From IMG/VR virus record IMGVR_UViG_3300005542_000011, positions 1 through 46,584 of that record: a stretch of 46,584 nucleotides of DNA; one strand, given 5' to 3'. A model generated the notes under the pieces. The model made no database searches, was not told where the DNA came from, and was given only the letters and a program-made list of their open reading frames with translations. Of this stretch, positions 30,760 to 39,105 are shown piece by piece. Origin of the DNA: a virus. The position numbers and the translations under genes were made by a program. Numbering within the stretch: the stretch's first letter is position 1; the number at the start of each line of letters is the position of its first letter.

Positions 30760-30892
30760 CCTACTCGCCGAAATCCACAACATCTTTTCGTTCCTCGAAG
30801 CCGTGTTCGATGTGCTGGCCTTCACCGGCATCGGCGCGGCTTCGCTCGTCTGCTTCGCGTATGAACTCACAACCAAAAGGAGAACTCTATGA
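30752..30892 (+). CDS. 46-residue membrane protein
   Basis: GTG start overlapping the upstream stop; ends TGA overlapping the ATPase ATG. MASLLAEIHNIFSFLEAVFD then VLAFTGIGAASLVCFAYELT: one amphipathic and one membrane helix, basic tail TKRRTL. Coupled on both sides, so probably real. Function unknown. Confidence 0.65.
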   Translation: MASLLAEIHNIFSFLEAVFDVLAFTGIGAASLVCFAYELTTKRRTL

Positions 30893-32133
30893 CGTTCCTA
30901 CCAGCAACCAAAGGAGTCGGATTTGTCAAAGGCTCGATGTTCGGGCCGAAAGGCACGGGCAAAACTACATTGATGGCGATGCTCCTGATCTATCTCTCAA
31001 AGACGTATCACAACTCGGCGCCGGTCGCCTGGCTTGCGTCCGAGAAGGGCGTCGATTTCGTGATCGACATCTTCGAGGCCGAGCAAGTTCCACTGCTACT
31101 CAACCGCAGCCGTTCCTTCCTCGACCTACTTGCTGCCTCGCGGGATGCCTTGAAGGACGGCGCGTGCGCGGTCGGCGTCGATTCGGTGTCGCACTTCTGG
31201 CAGGACCTCTTTACCGAGGGCATGAAGGCGCGCGGACCGCGCCTGCAGCGCATCGGCCGAATCAAGGAAGAGTGGGCGCCCTTCGCGCAGGATTTCCAGG
31301 ACTCCAACGTTCACTTCCTAGTCACCGGCCGGATGGGTTTCGTGTGGGACGAAATCGAGATGCCCGACGAGAAAGGCGAACTGGTCAAAGAACTGTCGAA
31401 GAGCGGCACCAAGATCAAGGCGGAGGGAGACTTCGGCCACGAGCCGGACCTGGAGATCGAGACCACGGCCGTGGATGACCCGGACTTCATTCGCTTCGAG
31501 AAGGTGCGCGGCCGGACGCGGAAAACCTTCAAGTCACAGATGCTGCACGTGGCCACGGTAAAAAAGTGCCGTGTCTGGTCGCTCAACGGGAAAGCTTTCT
31601 CCTGGAAGGACCAGCCCGCCTACAAGCCCGGCTACTACAAGACGGTCGCCGAATCCTTCCTCCCCTACTTCAATTCGATCAACATCGGCGGCGCGCACGC
31701 CGTAGCGCAAACTGAGCGGCCGTCGAGTTCGGTGCTTTTCCAAACCGGCGACGAGCGCAGCGCCCACGAGGAGCAGATCAAAAAGCAGATTGCGCTCGAA
31801 AAGTGGGAAGGCGCGATGTCGATCCTCGCCGGCGGGCAAACCAAGGACGCGATTCGCATGCGCCAGATCATCGGACAGGCGATCACCCACACGCGCTCGA
31901 AGACCGAATTTGAGCGCGAAGGCCTACCCGAGCTGCAGCGGCATCTCGACATTCTGCTGGCGCTCGAAGAGCGCATGAAGAAGGACCCGCCCAAGACCGA
32001 CGAGGACCTGGTCGCCTGCATCGAGATGGCCACCGAGGACGTGGATCATCCCGGTAAAAACCTTTCACTGCTGGAGGCCATGCAGATGGGCAAGGCAAAC
32101 TGCAAAGACGCGGCCACAGTCACGCCGTTCTAA
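30889..32133 (+). CDS. P-loop ATPase, Sak4/RecA-like recombination protein
   Basis: 414 residues. Walker A GPKGTGKTT at 19-27; Walker B-like AVGVDSVSH at 93-101; sensor-type FLVTGRMGF near 143. This fits the phage AAA_24/Sak4 RecA-like single-strand annealing ATPases. A coiled, charged C-terminal half ends DAATVTPF, again Pro-Phe. It likely promotes homologous pairing with an SSB-type partner. Second longest gene of the right half; co-transcribed with an HNH nuclease. Confidence 0.75.
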   Translation: MTFLPATKGVGFVKGSMFGPKGTGKTTLMAMLLIYLSKTYHNSAPVAWLASEKGVDFVIDIFEAEQVPLLLNRSRSFLDLLAASRDALKDGACAVGVDSVSHFWQDLFTEGMKARGPRLQRIGRIKEEWAPFAQDFQDSNVHFLVTGRMGFVWDEIEMPDEKGELVKELSKSGTKIKAEGDFGHEPDLEIETTAVDDPDFIRFEKVRGRTRKTFKSQMLHVATVKKCRVWSLNGKAFSWKDQPAYKPGYYKTVAESFLPYFNSINIGGAHAVAQTERPSSSVLFQTGDERSAHEEQIKKQIALEKWEGAMSILAGGQTKDAIRMRQIIGQAITHTRSKTEFEREGLPELQRHLDILLALEERMKKDPPKTDEDLVACIEMATEDVDHPGKNLSLLEAMQMGKANCKDAATVTPF

Positions 32134-32143
32134 GGAGCATCTG

Positions 32144-32413
32144 ATGCCTACCCTCACTATTCAAGTCACCTCGAAAGACATCGGAGACGGGCAGCGCCGC
32201 AACACCTGGACCTGCCCGGTCTGCATCGCCCTATTTCGCACTACCGGCCTGAAGTGGGTGGTCGAAGAGACCACCTGCTACCCGCTGGTCAACCGCAACG
32301 CTTTCATCCCGCTGCCGCCCGAAGCGATCACGTTCATCTCCGAATTTGACGCGACGGGATTCGGGCAGCCGTTCGAGTTCCAACTGGATGTGCCGGCGGA
32401 AGAGGTCGCGTGA
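32144..32413 (+). CDS. Unknown protein, early operon
   Basis: 89 residues, AAGGAG 6 nt before ATG. MPTLTIQVTSKDIGDGQRR, then TWTCPVCIALFRTTGLKWVV with a CxxC and a Pro-rich C-terminal region. No family known; single CxxC only, so metal binding would need a partner. Confidence 0.7.
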   Translation: MPTLTIQVTSKDIGDGQRRNTWTCPVCIALFRTTGLKWVVEETTCYPLVNRNAFIPLPPEAITFISEFDATGFGQPFEFQLDVPAEEVA

Positions 32414-32616
32414 GCTTCCGCCGTCTCCGCTCGTTCCCGCTGTACGTCTACCGATGGTCGCGCTACCTCGGAATGCCTACCTTTGACGGGCGCAGAAAAG
32501 GACAGCTCTGCTACGTGCTGGCGAGGGGAACGATGAACAGCTGTCTGATTCAATTCGTCGAGGATGGCATGAAAGCTGTCATAAGTCGCAATGCTCTTCG
32601 CAGGTTAAAACGATGA
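32410..32616 (+). CDS. Small basic protein
   Basis: 68 residues, GTGA overlap with the gene before. MSFRRLRSFPLYVYRWSRYLG, then a KGQLCYVLARGTMNSCLIQF beta stretch; basic at both ends. Perhaps a small nucleic-acid-binding protein. Confidence 0.65.
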   Translation: MSFRRLRSFPLYVYRWSRYLGMPTFDGRRKGQLCYVLARGTMNSCLIQFVEDGMKAVISRNALRRLKR

Positions 32617-32975
32617 TTCGTAGAAGGCCCATCCCGCGCTCGGCCTACAACTGGAAGCCGGAACCGAAAGGCCCGTCGCTGCGCTATGAGCTAGTCCTTG
32701 ACGGCGCCGTGCGCAAGTATCCCGACGGCCGTGAGGTGTGCCAGGATTCTCCGTCCGGATGGCGCGAGTACAAGCGGCGAGTCGAGCTGATGCTGCAGCT
32801 GCAGAACTACCGCTGCTGCCTCTGCGAGAAGCGGCTGGCACTCACTGACGTCACCTTCGAACACCAGCGTAGACGCGGGATGCACGCGGCATTTCGGGAT
32901 GATCGGGTGTTCAACGAGCGCGGCGAAAAGATCAATGGAGTGGCGCACTGGACGTGCAATTCAGAGAAGGGATAG
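32613..32975 (+). CDS. HNH endonuclease-like protein
   Basis: 120 residues. Central CCLCEKRLALTDVTFEHQRRRG and C-terminal AHWTCNSEKG give the HNH pattern (Cys68/71, His84, His112, Asn116), though the second zinc pair is reduced. Phage HNH proteins of this size are mostly packaging or DNA-processing nucleases. It overlaps the leftward gene at 32961 tail to tail by 15 nt. Confidence 0.7.
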   Translation: MIRRRPIPRSAYNWKPEPKGPSLRYELVLDGAVRKYPDGREVCQDSPSGWREYKRRVELMLQLQNYRCCLCEKRLALTDVTFEHQRRRGMHAAFRDDRVFNERGEKINGVAHWTCNSEKG

Positions 32976-33251
32976 CTGCGAGTAATCGGGCGGTGGAATC
33001 GCTCCGGGGTTGCGCTTCTTCCATTCCGCATACGCCTTCTGGTGTGCTTTACAGAGATGCTTGTCCGGGCCAACTTCGAGCGCGCATTGCCGGCAGATCG
33101 GAGCATCGCAGGTGCCAGATTTCTTCGTCTTCACTTTCCAGTCACACAGCAGATCACTGACTCGGCCGCACGCGCAGAATTGTCGCTTCTCGCGTCCTTC
33201 GCAAACTACTCCGAGGAATTGTCCGTGTTTGTAGAGATAGTGGCAGGCCAT
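32961..33251 (-). CDS. Cys-rich protein ending in clamp-like motif
   Basis: 96 residues: CEGREKRQFCACGRVSDLLCD, then TCDAPICRQCALEVG and HLCKAHQKAYAE, a multi-Cys/His zinc module of the sort found in small phage proteins; the C-terminus ends YSQLSLL, close to the bacterial clamp-binding consensus QLSLF. Last gene of the leftward operon. Confidence 0.75.
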   Translation of the reverse strand: MACHYLYKHGQFLGVVCEGREKRQFCACGRVSDLLCDWKVKTKKSGTCDAPICRQCALEVGPDKHLCKAHQKAYAEWKKRNPGAIPPPDYSQLSLL

Positions 33252-33263
33252 CGGATCACGCTC

Positions 33264-33494
33264 CTAGCCTCGCCGCACCTGCGGCAGTTCCACTCCCATC
33301 GCTTTAAGCGTGTCCATATGCTCGATCACCCACTGGCAGACGATGCGGTCGAGTATCTCGGGATAGTTGTCGCCGAACAGCCCGATGTGCAGCATCCCTT
33401 CTAGAATTCTGCCAACTTGCAGACTGGTGGTCAGTGAGAAGTGCGCGGCGCCGTCCCATTCGTTCGGGTTCTTTGTGACTCGCTTCGCGCTCAC
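33264..33494 (-). CDS. Unknown small protein
   Basis: 76 residues: LTTSLQVGRILEGMLHIGLF then GDNYPEILDRIVCQWVIEHM. Ends MGVELPQVRRG. Start overlaps the upstream stop by ATGA. No family recognised. Confidence 0.7.
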   Translation of the reverse strand: MSAKRVTKNPNEWDGAAHFSLTTSLQVGRILEGMLHIGLFGDNYPEILDRIVCQWVIEHMDTLKAMGVELPQVRRG

Positions 33495-33688
33495 GCAGCT
33501 GTTCCCTTGGGGTACTTCACCACATTGATCGACTGAACCTCATTCTTCATGCCGACCATCATGAATTCGCGTTGCTTCATGGCGGCAGCGTAGCTCGGGA
33601 AGCGCGTGATCTGGCCGTTGGTTTCGCGCAGATAGCTTTCGTCGCCGTTCTTCTGGACGACCTTGATCGCATAGGGGTGGCGATTCAT
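33491..33688 (-). CDS. Small protein with YAIKV...SYLRETNGQITRF pattern
   Basis: 65 residues from ATG 33688, chosen because it overlaps the upstream stop (ATGA). Beta-rich with GDESYLRETNGQITRFPSYA, like short phage proteins of unknown function that carry a strand-helix pair. A longer in-frame reading has an unlikely N-terminus. Confidence 0.7.
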   Translation of the reverse strand: MNRHPYAIKVVQKNGDESYLRETNGQITRFPSYAAAMKQREFMMVGMKNEVQSINVVKYPKGTAA

Positions 33689-33933
33689 GCGCTTTTCTCC
33701 ATTCCCATCTCCGGCGGCTCTTCGCACAGGTAGCAACCGAGCCCGTACTTCCCCACGAAGAGCACCGCGATCGGTCGCAACGTCATGAAGTCTTCGCGCT
33801 TCTCGGCCGATAGCAGGGCTTCGGCGAAGTAGTGAAGGAACTTCGGCTCCAGTGTCCGCCGCTGGACCTCCAGGTAGATCCGCTTCAGCTCGTCATCGGA
33901 GAGGCGGGCGATCGCAAGCGAGGGTTGCATCAA
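33685..33933 (-). CDS. Unknown small protein
   Basis: 82 residues (81 from the second Met). SLAIARLSDDELKRIYLEVQRRT, then hydrophobic TLRPIAVLFVGKYGLGCYLCEE; a CxxC pair near residue 70. Overlaps both neighbours by 4 nt. Confidence 0.7.
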   Translation of the reverse strand: MMQPSLAIARLSDDELKRIYLEVQRRTLEPKFLHYFAEALLSAEKREDFMTLRPIAVLFVGKYGLGCYLCEEPPEMGMEKSA

Positions 33934-34121
33934 GCGGCTGCTCCTTTCGCTTCATTCTTCGATTTTGACTTCTCGATCTCGGCGCGAATCAGGCCGAGGA
34001 TCACCGTCCGGCAGGTGTCGCACTCCGAGCATTCGATGCATTGCTTGTGGCAAGGACCGCAGCGGCAGTTGCGGGTGTAGTGGAAGACGCGATCGGCGAT
34101 CGAGGAGGCGAGGTCGGTCAT
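33930..34121 (-). CDS. Small Cys-rich protein
   Basis: 63 residues with CRCGPCHKQCIECSECDTCRT, six or more Cys in 20 residues, followed by a helix and Lys/Ala tail. Probably a compact metal-binding protein; GC-rich coding and coupling to the HerA-like gene upstream support it. Confidence 0.7.
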   Translation of the reverse strand: MTDLASSIADRVFHYTRNCRCGPCHKQCIECSECDTCRTVILGLIRAEIEKSKSKNEAKGAAA

Positions 34122-35986
34122 GCGGCCTCCGTGACTGTGCGCGCGAGCTGCACCTGGCCGCGGCCGACAGATTCGACCAGGCAGCGGGCGCCCAGCCGCT
34201 GCAGGTAAGTGTCGCGGCTCGATCGCTTGTACCCTATCGCTTCGTCGATCGCATCTTTTTCGACCGGCCCGTCGTGCTGCAACAGAAATTCGAATACTCT
34301 GCGCTCTCCTTCGGGCAGGCGGCCGAGCCAGTATTCTTGCAGCTCGCGTCCCGTGGGCAGCGGTTCGTAATCCGAGCCAAGAGCATCCACGCCTGCTTGT
34401 GTAATCCTTACGCTGCCGCGCCCTTCGGACTCGACGTAACCTTTCGCCCCGAGACGCTGGATGTAGGTGTCACGGCTCGAACGTTTGTAGCCGGTTAACA
34501 CGGTGAGTTGGTCCCGCTCGACGGTTCCGAACTGCGCGATCGCAATCAGCACCGCCCGTTCGCCGCGTTGCAGATCTCCGTTGGTTGAACCGTCGCCGCT
34601 CGGCTGCAGTCTCTCTCGATTGATGGGCTGGACTGGACGCGAAGAAGACCGCACCGTTACCGGCTCGTTCTTGGTCACATCCACAGCCACACTGACTTCT
34701 TCTTCGGAGAGGTGGCGCTGCAGTTTTGCCATCAGCCGGTTCATCTCGGTTTTCGTGCGCTCGAATTCCTTCTGCTGCGCTTCGAGCTTATTTCCCGCGA
34801 GCCGTGCGATCTCGGAGGCAGCCCGCTCCAGGGCGCCCTTGATTTCGTCAGGATTGACCGCAGAGCCATCGAAGCCGATGGCGTTGACCTTGGCGATGAT
34901 CTTCATGGCTTCTCCTAACAGCGCGCGGAATTCACGCAAGAGCCGGGCTTGCTGCGGATCCGGCTTGCCGGCCGTGGGAGTTGCAGTCTTTGGCTGCAGT
35001 TTCTCCGCCTGCTTCAGCTGCGCGCGCAGCTCGCGGATTTCCTTTTTGAATTCGGCTTCCGTGCGGGCTTTCTCTTCGGCCTGCTGCGGCAGGTCCGCGA
35101 GTTGTGGCAGTAGCCCTTTGACTTCCTCCGGCATCGGCGGCGGCTCCGCGTTCTTGGCGGCTTTGCCGGTTTCCGGGTGATGCGTTTGGACGTCGCCCAC
35201 TTTCACCAGCTTGCGTTCCGTGGTGATCGCGCGACCAAAGGCGTAAAAGTCTCCGGGATTGAGTGAGCGCAGCGACGAACGGAAGTCGTGCTTCTCGTCT
35301 TTCGAGACGCTCATCAGGTCCGCAGCCCGATCGACGTCCACGTCTTCGATGGTCATGCCGACCAGGCGATTGAAGAATTCGGCACTCGCGTCTTTGTCGA
35401 GCTTCGCCAGGCGCTGCGTCGCCCATATCGGGCAGAAGCCGCGCTTCCGGCCGGTGGTACTCAGCGCGATCATTGCGTCCTTGCAGCCGCCGATCACTTC
35501 GCGGTCCTGCATACTTGCGGCCTTGGGAGTTTCCTGCGGACAGAACTTGTGGGCTTCGTCGACGATCACGATTAGCGGATGCCACAGCGTGCGCGGCGCG
35601 TCGAGCAGCGCATTCAGGAAGGCCCGCACCCACTGCCGGCGGTCCATGGGGCGAGAGCGGAAGGCTTCGTAGAGATCACACACCGCAGAAGCTTTCAGTT
35701 GTAGGAATTTTTCGGCCAGCATCGCCGCCGAACGAATATCCGCCGGCGTCTCGCCACCTTCGCCGACCAGCACGTAGCCGAACTTTTCGCGCAGCGTGAA
35801 GAATTCACCTTCGGGGTCGAGGATGATCGTCTGCACCTTGCCAAACAACTGCTCCGCCAGGCGCCGCAACAGCCACGACTTTCCGCCGCCCGAGTTCGCC
35901 TGGATCAGCAGCCGGCTGGGAATCAGTAGCTCGATGTCCAGCTTTAGGTGCTTGCCTTCGCTATCGCCGATTACGATCTTGCTCAT
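34118..35986 (-). CDS. HerA/DUF87-type ATPase with duplicated winged helix
   Basis: 622 residues. P-loop NSGGGKSW (31-38), Walker B LIVIVDEAHKF (138-148) and SALSTTGRKRGFCPIWATQRLAK (about 170-190) are those of HerA/VirB4-like translocases. Residues 290-440 form a long coiled coil. The C-terminus holds two winged helices, each with GYKRSSRDTYxQRLGA (about 500-545 and 575-615), so a clear internal duplication. Probably a hexameric DNA motor for replication or partition; its exact role in phage is unknown. It is the largest early gene. Confidence 0.8.
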   Translation of the reverse strand: MSKIVIGDSEGKHLKLDIELLIPSRLLIQANSGGGKSWLLRRLAEQLFGKVQTIILDPEGEFFTLREKFGYVLVGEGGETPADIRSAAMLAEKFLQLKASAVCDLYEAFRSRPMDRRQWVRAFLNALLDAPRTLWHPLIVIVDEAHKFCPQETPKAASMQDREVIGGCKDAMIALSTTGRKRGFCPIWATQRLAKLDKDASAEFFNRLVGMTIEDVDVDRAADLMSVSKDEKHDFRSSLRSLNPGDFYAFGRAITTERKLVKVGDVQTHHPETGKAAKNAEPPPMPEEVKGLLPQLADLPQQAEEKARTEAEFKKEIRELRAQLKQAEKLQPKTATPTAGKPDPQQARLLREFRALLGEAMKIIAKVNAIGFDGSAVNPDEIKGALERAASEIARLAGNKLEAQQKEFERTKTEMNRLMAKLQRHLSEEEVSVAVDVTKNEPVTVRSSSRPVQPINRERLQPSGDGSTNGDLQRGERAVLIAIAQFGTVERDQLTVLTGYKRSSRDTYIQRLGAKGYVESEGRGSVRITQAGVDALGSDYEPLPTGRELQEYWLGRLPEGERRVFEFLLQHDGPVEKDAIDEAIGYKRSSRDTYLQRLGARCLVESVGRGQVQLARTVTEAA

Positions 35987-36210
35987 GCCGTCCTTTCAAG
36001 AATGATGCGGACCGCTCGCGTCCGGTACGTCGCGTGTGTAATCCTGCCATGTTCGTAGTTATCGCGGTTTTTCACCGCTTCATCGAAAACCGGCGCGGTG
36101 GTTAGTTTGCTCTTCCAGGCTTCCGGGTGCGCCTGTGGCTCGATCTCCCACATGTACAACGGCCGCGGCGTCCACCATCCCTTACCTAATACAATCGTGT
36201 CGTCACTCAT
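35983..36210 (-). CDS. Unknown small protein
   Basis: 75 residues from ATG 36210, which has AGGAG about 10 nt upstream. MSDDTIVLGKGWWTPRPLYMW is followed by a helical half (FDEAVKNRDNYEHGRITHAT). Overlaps the HerA-like gene by ATGA. No family seen. Confidence 0.65.
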   Translation of the reverse strand: MSDDTIVLGKGWWTPRPLYMWEIEPQAHPEAWKSKLTTAPVFDEAVKNRDNYEHGRITHATYRTRAVRIILERTA

Positions 36211-36223
36211 CAACAGTGAACTC

Positions 36224-37003
36224 CTAATCTCCGGCAGAGGCCGAGCGTGCCCACTCTGGCACCTTTTCCGGCCACTTCTTCTGTGATTCTTCGAGCTGTA
36301 ATCCGCGCTCAACCGTGAGACCGGCCAGCCGGCATACCCACTCGAAAACTTTCCGCGGATCGTCAGTCCAGGCTGGCGCCGAATCCGGCGTGCCGATCTG
36401 TGATCCCTTCCGGTCGTAACGATCGTGAAACTCGTCGTACGCTTTTTTTAGCAGGCGCAGATCCCGTGCATCGAAGTCGGCCTGTGAGTAGCCGGATTGC
36501 TCCGCACGCACGCGCGTACTGCTGGGTTTAGGTTTGTGTTTTGGAAGTTGGGCTTTAGAATCTGAATCAAAATCAAAACCCAAATCAGATTGAGAGGGAG
36601 AAGTAAAGGCGCCCGCTCCCTCTGTGGATGCCTGTGAATTTGTGGATAACTCGTCATCCACAACGCGGCGGTTACGCAATCGTTTCAGTTGGCGTCGCAT
36701 CGACTGGATCAGCGGCGGGAAATAGATCACTTCCTTTCCACCCACCTTTCGGACCTCGAAGCAGGCCAGCAGACGGGACTTGTGTGAATCAAAGAAGTCG
36801 CTCCGCTTCGCCCCCGCGATCGACCAAAGGTTCGACGTGATTGGCAAGTAACCCTGCATTTCCGTCTGATCGAAAAACGATGCTCGCAATAAATTCCAAA
36901 ACCAGGCTTGCTGAAAATCAGTGAGTCCAGCCGGCGGCTGCAGGCTGCGGTCCCACGGTACCCATGTCAGTTGCGCTACACCATCCGCGGACGCTCTAGG
37001 CAA
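36224..37003 (-). CDS. Replication-initiator-like protein (N-terminal winged-helix type)
   Basis: About 259 residues from TTG 37003, with GGAG 9 nt upstream; an in-frame ATG at 37060 is also possible but overlaps the preceding gene more. AGLTDFQQAWFWNLLRASFFD, SNLWSIAGAKRSDFF and FEVRKVGGKEVIYFPPLI resemble the N-terminal DNA-binding domain of phage replication proteins; a Ser/Lys/Pro-rich disordered linker follows, then a helical C-terminus. Replication role is by resemblance only. Confidence 0.6.
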   Translation of the reverse strand: MPRASADGVAQLTWVPWDRSLQPPAGLTDFQQAWFWNLLRASFFDQTEMQGYLPITSNLWSIAGAKRSDFFDSHKSRLLACFEVRKVGGKEVIYFPPLIQSMRRQLKRLRNRRVVDDELSTNSQASTEGAGAFTSPSQSDLGFDFDSDSKAQLPKHKPKPSSTRVRAEQSGYSQADFDARDLRLLKKAYDEFHDRYDRKGSQIGTPDSAPAWTDDPRKVFEWVCRLAGLTVERGLQLEESQKKWPEKVPEWARSASAGD

Positions 37004-37131
37004 GCGGCAATCTCCTCGATGAGTTCCAGTGCCATGCGTTGCTGTTCGCTTTCCTGCCACTGCCGATGCTCACGCATGCGGCGTTCGATGAAGTCGGCGT
37101 CGAATTTCGCGGGGGGGGCATCGTCAGACAT
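36976..37131 (-). CDS. 51-residue acidic/helical protein
   Basis: [20 protein letters not shown] then QWQESEQQRMALELIEEIAA and LERPRMV. Starts in the stop of the upstream gene (TAATG). A G8 tract (minus C8) sits in its second to eighth codons. Coiled-coil; no family. Confidence 0.65.
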   Translation of the reverse strand: MSDDAPPAKFDADFIERRMREHRQWQESEQQRMALELIEEIAACLERPRMV

Positions 37132-37634
37132 TAACGTCCCACCTCCAGCGACATTTGCGATGAATCTGTGGTCGCTTTGTCCGCGACCCAGTCACAAAAG
37201 GCGAGGATGCGTTCACAGCTCGCGCGGAAGCCGTCCCACTCGCCCAGGTAATTCGGGCCGGAGTACTTCACGCGGTTATGAAAAGAGATTTGTCCCTGGG
37301 GGAGATCGACGTAGAGCACCCAGGATTCCTGTTCACCGAATAAGACGTTAGGATCCTGTTTCCATCCCCAGCGGATCGCGAGCTTCGCGCCGTGCTCGGT
37401 GAGAACTGAGCACAGATTCTGCATCGACCAAGCCTTGCGGTCGTAAGCCATCGATTTGTACGAGCCGAGGCCGCGCACGCCGCCACGGTACAACTTCGCC
37501 CTGGCGGAACATTTCTGCGCACGGAAGAGGTTGACGGCGACGATGCCGATAGGCCCTAGCTGCTCCAGCTCTTTGTAGTACGCAGTGGTGGCCGCGCCGT
37601 CCGATCCCTGGTAGATGTCGATCGCGCGCGTCAT
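37131..37634 (-). CDS. Unknown conserved-looking protein next to acyl carrier protein
   Basis: 167 residues: a first half with [20 protein letters not shown] and [19 protein letters not shown], then [20 protein letters not shown] and a last half with [20 protein letters not shown]. Mixed alpha/beta with many aromatics. Its ATG overlaps the ACP stop by ATGA, so the two may work together, but I see no lipid-enzyme motif. Function unknown. Confidence 0.7.
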   Translation of the reverse strand: MTRAIDIYQGSDGAATTAYYKELEQLGPIGIVAVNLFRAQKCSARAKLYRGGVRGLGSYKSMAYDRKAWSMQNLCSVLTEHGAKLAIRWGWKQDPNVLFGEQESWVLYVDLPQGQISFHNRVKYSGPNYLGEWDGFRASCERILAFCDWVADKATTDSSQMSLEVGR

Positions 37635-37888
37635 GCCGCCGTCGCAAGCCTCCGGTTGAGATAGGCAACCGCATCACCGACCGTGACGATTTTCTCGGCG
37701 TCCTGGTCGGGGATTTCCAGTTCGAAAGCTTCCTCGAACGCCATGACCAGTTCGACGGTGTCCAGCGAGTCGGCGCCAAGGTCGTCCACGAACTTAGCCA
37801 AATCGGTTACTTTGGCTTCATCGACGCCGATCTGCTCGACCACAATCCTGCGTACCTCTTCGAGCGTCACTTCTCTTTTATTAGTCAC
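37631..37888 (-). CDS. acpP: Acyl carrier protein
   Basis: 85 residues, a full-length [58 protein letters not shown]. Ser41 in the invariant D-S-L is the 4'-phosphopantetheine site. The family shuttles acyl chains in fatty acid and lipid synthesis. GTG start (37886-37888) with GGAGG 9 nt upstream, overlapping the preceding frame. The composition is strongly acidic, as for bacterial AcpP. ACPs are rare in phages, and no other fatty-acid gene is present, so its use is unclear. Confidence 0.9.
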   Translation of the reverse strand: MTNKREVTLEEVRRIVVEQIGVDEAKVTDLAKFVDDLGADSLDTVELVMAFEEAFELEIPDQDAEKIVTVGDAVAYLNRRLATAA

Positions 37889-38172
37889 TATCTCTTGCCT
37901 CCATGCGGTGCTGATCGATCACACAAGCTGCCGATCGCGTCACCTGAAAATCTGGCTGCCAGTCGGTTCCACAACTGCACAAATCCGCTAGCTCGACAGA
38001 TCCGTCGAATTGCTGGTACACCGACCGCCGATGCCGGCCGACGACTGTGAAGTAGATCCCGCGCCGCGCAATGCGCTGGCGTCCGAGAATCGAGATAACT
38101 TCGGTCGAGCGCTGCCCCCCCCCCGAAAGCGGGAAGAGTAATCGCGTAAGCGGAAGTTCCGCTGCGCTTCAT
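37881..38172 (-). pseudogene. Protein gene split by a G10 tract
   Basis: ATG 38172 overlaps the preceding stop (ATGA). After 16 codons the frame enters ten G (38115-38124). With nine G it would continue as QRSTEVISILGRQRIARRGI...YQQFDGSVELADLCSCG to TAA 37881 inside the ACP start; with ten it runs into a non-protein-like frame ending at 37888. Length is 3n+1. Could be a sequencing slip or a phase-variable switch. Product of 96 residues with CSCG; no family known. Confidence 0.65.
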
Positions 38173-38417
38173 CCTTCTTTCTCCATTTCCGCCTTCACTT
38201 CTTCGAATCGCTTGCGTTCGCAGATAATCAATCCGCCGACGTAGTAGTCGCCCATGCCGATCTGTGCCACGATATTTCCTGGCCAGCCAATGGTGATCAC
38301 GGTTCCGTGTTTGGTGGCGCGGGCACCGTCGATGTTGGCGAGCGGACCGAACTTCAGTGCTTGGTCGTTTCTCTCGACCATGCGGTCAAATACCTGGAAA
38401 GCAGTTGGCTTCTTCAC
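38169..38417 (-). CDS. Unknown small protein
   Basis: 82 residues: helical start (FQVFDRMVERNDQALKF) and beta middle (TVITIGWPGNIVAQIGMGDYYVGG), ending with a charged helix. Overlaps both neighbours by ATGA. Typical short early phage protein; no name. Confidence 0.75.
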   Translation of the reverse strand: MKKPTAFQVFDRMVERNDQALKFGPLANIDGARATKHGTVITIGWPGNIVAQIGMGDYYVGGLIICERKRFEEVKAEMEKEG

Positions 38418-38659
38418 CCCGCCCTCCCTTCAATCAACGCTTTTTGAAAAAATGGCTTGAGCGACAATCGCGCGAGACCCTGCCCGCGTCGCACGGTTCC
38501 TTTGGTTCGGTACGACTTTCTGCACTGCCGGCAGGTAGAAACCAGCTTTCCGTCCGACTTGCGGATCCGCGCGCGCACCACATCCGACGGAGTGAATAAC
38601 GATGGATGTTTCACGGCCGGGCGCTTCTCGGATTCGCACTTCCAGCAGATAATGTGCAT
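38414..38659 (-). CDS. Zinc-finger-like protein
   Basis: 81 residues: MHIICWKCESEKRPAVKHPS, then STCRQCRKSYRTKGTVRRG, two CxxC pairs separated by 35 residues, basic. Probably a nucleic-acid-binding ribbon. Overlap with the following gene by ATGA. Confidence 0.75.
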   Translation of the reverse strand: MHIICWKCESEKRPAVKHPSLFTPSDVVRARIRKSDGKLVSTCRQCRKSYRTKGTVRRGQGLARLSLKPFFQKALIEGRAG

Positions 38660-38668
38660 AGCTTCGAG

Positions 38669-38818
38669 TTACCACTGCTCACCCGGACGAGCCGGAATGT
38701 TCGACGGAGTCACCCCAGCGATTCCGTTTTCCTGCGCGCCCGGGTAAAGCAGTGGTTGCGTGTAGTCAGTTAGCTCTCCAACTTTCTGACAACGACCTCT
38801 CTGGCGGTTGGTCGCCAC
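38669..38818 (-). CDS. Small protein, start uncertain
   Basis: About 49 residues from GTG 38818, which has GGAGG 10 nt upstream: MATNRQRGRCQKVGELTDYT then PLLYPGAQENGIAGVTPSN. A longer in-frame reading to 38956 is antiphase with the gene at 38859 and not protein-like. No family seen. Confidence 0.55.
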   Translation of the reverse strand: MATNRQRGRCQKVGELTDYTQPLLYPGAQENGIAGVTPSNIPARPGEQW

Positions 38819-38858
38819 CCGGATAAATCCTCCGACGGTCGGGCCGGAGGAAAGTTTT

Positions 38859-39071
38859 TCAGGCTGCTGCCGCGCGTTCGGTCTTCGCGGTATCGTTTGC
38901 GGTTGCGGGCGTGAGTTCGGTTGCCGCCGCCTTTTCTTTCGGCGTCCAGCATTCAATCTGCACGTTCATGGTGGAACCTGGAATGCAGCGATTCGCTTGG
39001 GAGATCGCTTCCTGCTGCGACTCGCTTTCGACTTCGGTCACGTATTGCACCTTGACGCGATGCTTGGCCAT
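38859..39071 (-). CDS. Small protein of unknown function
   Basis: 70 residues: KHRVKVQYVTEVESESQQEA, a helix with AISQANRCIPGSTMNVQIEC, then an Ala/Thr-rich C-terminus. The V-K-V-x-Y...A-x-x-x-A-N pattern recalls small ferredoxin-fold phage proteins. Strong AGGAGG just before ATG. Confidence 0.7.
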   Translation of the reverse strand: MAKHRVKVQYVTEVESESQQEAISQANRCIPGSTMNVQIECWTPKEKAAATELTPATANDTAKTERAAAA

Positions 39072-39105
39072 AAAACCCCTCCTTTCTCTAAATTCGCCGC
39101 TGCGC

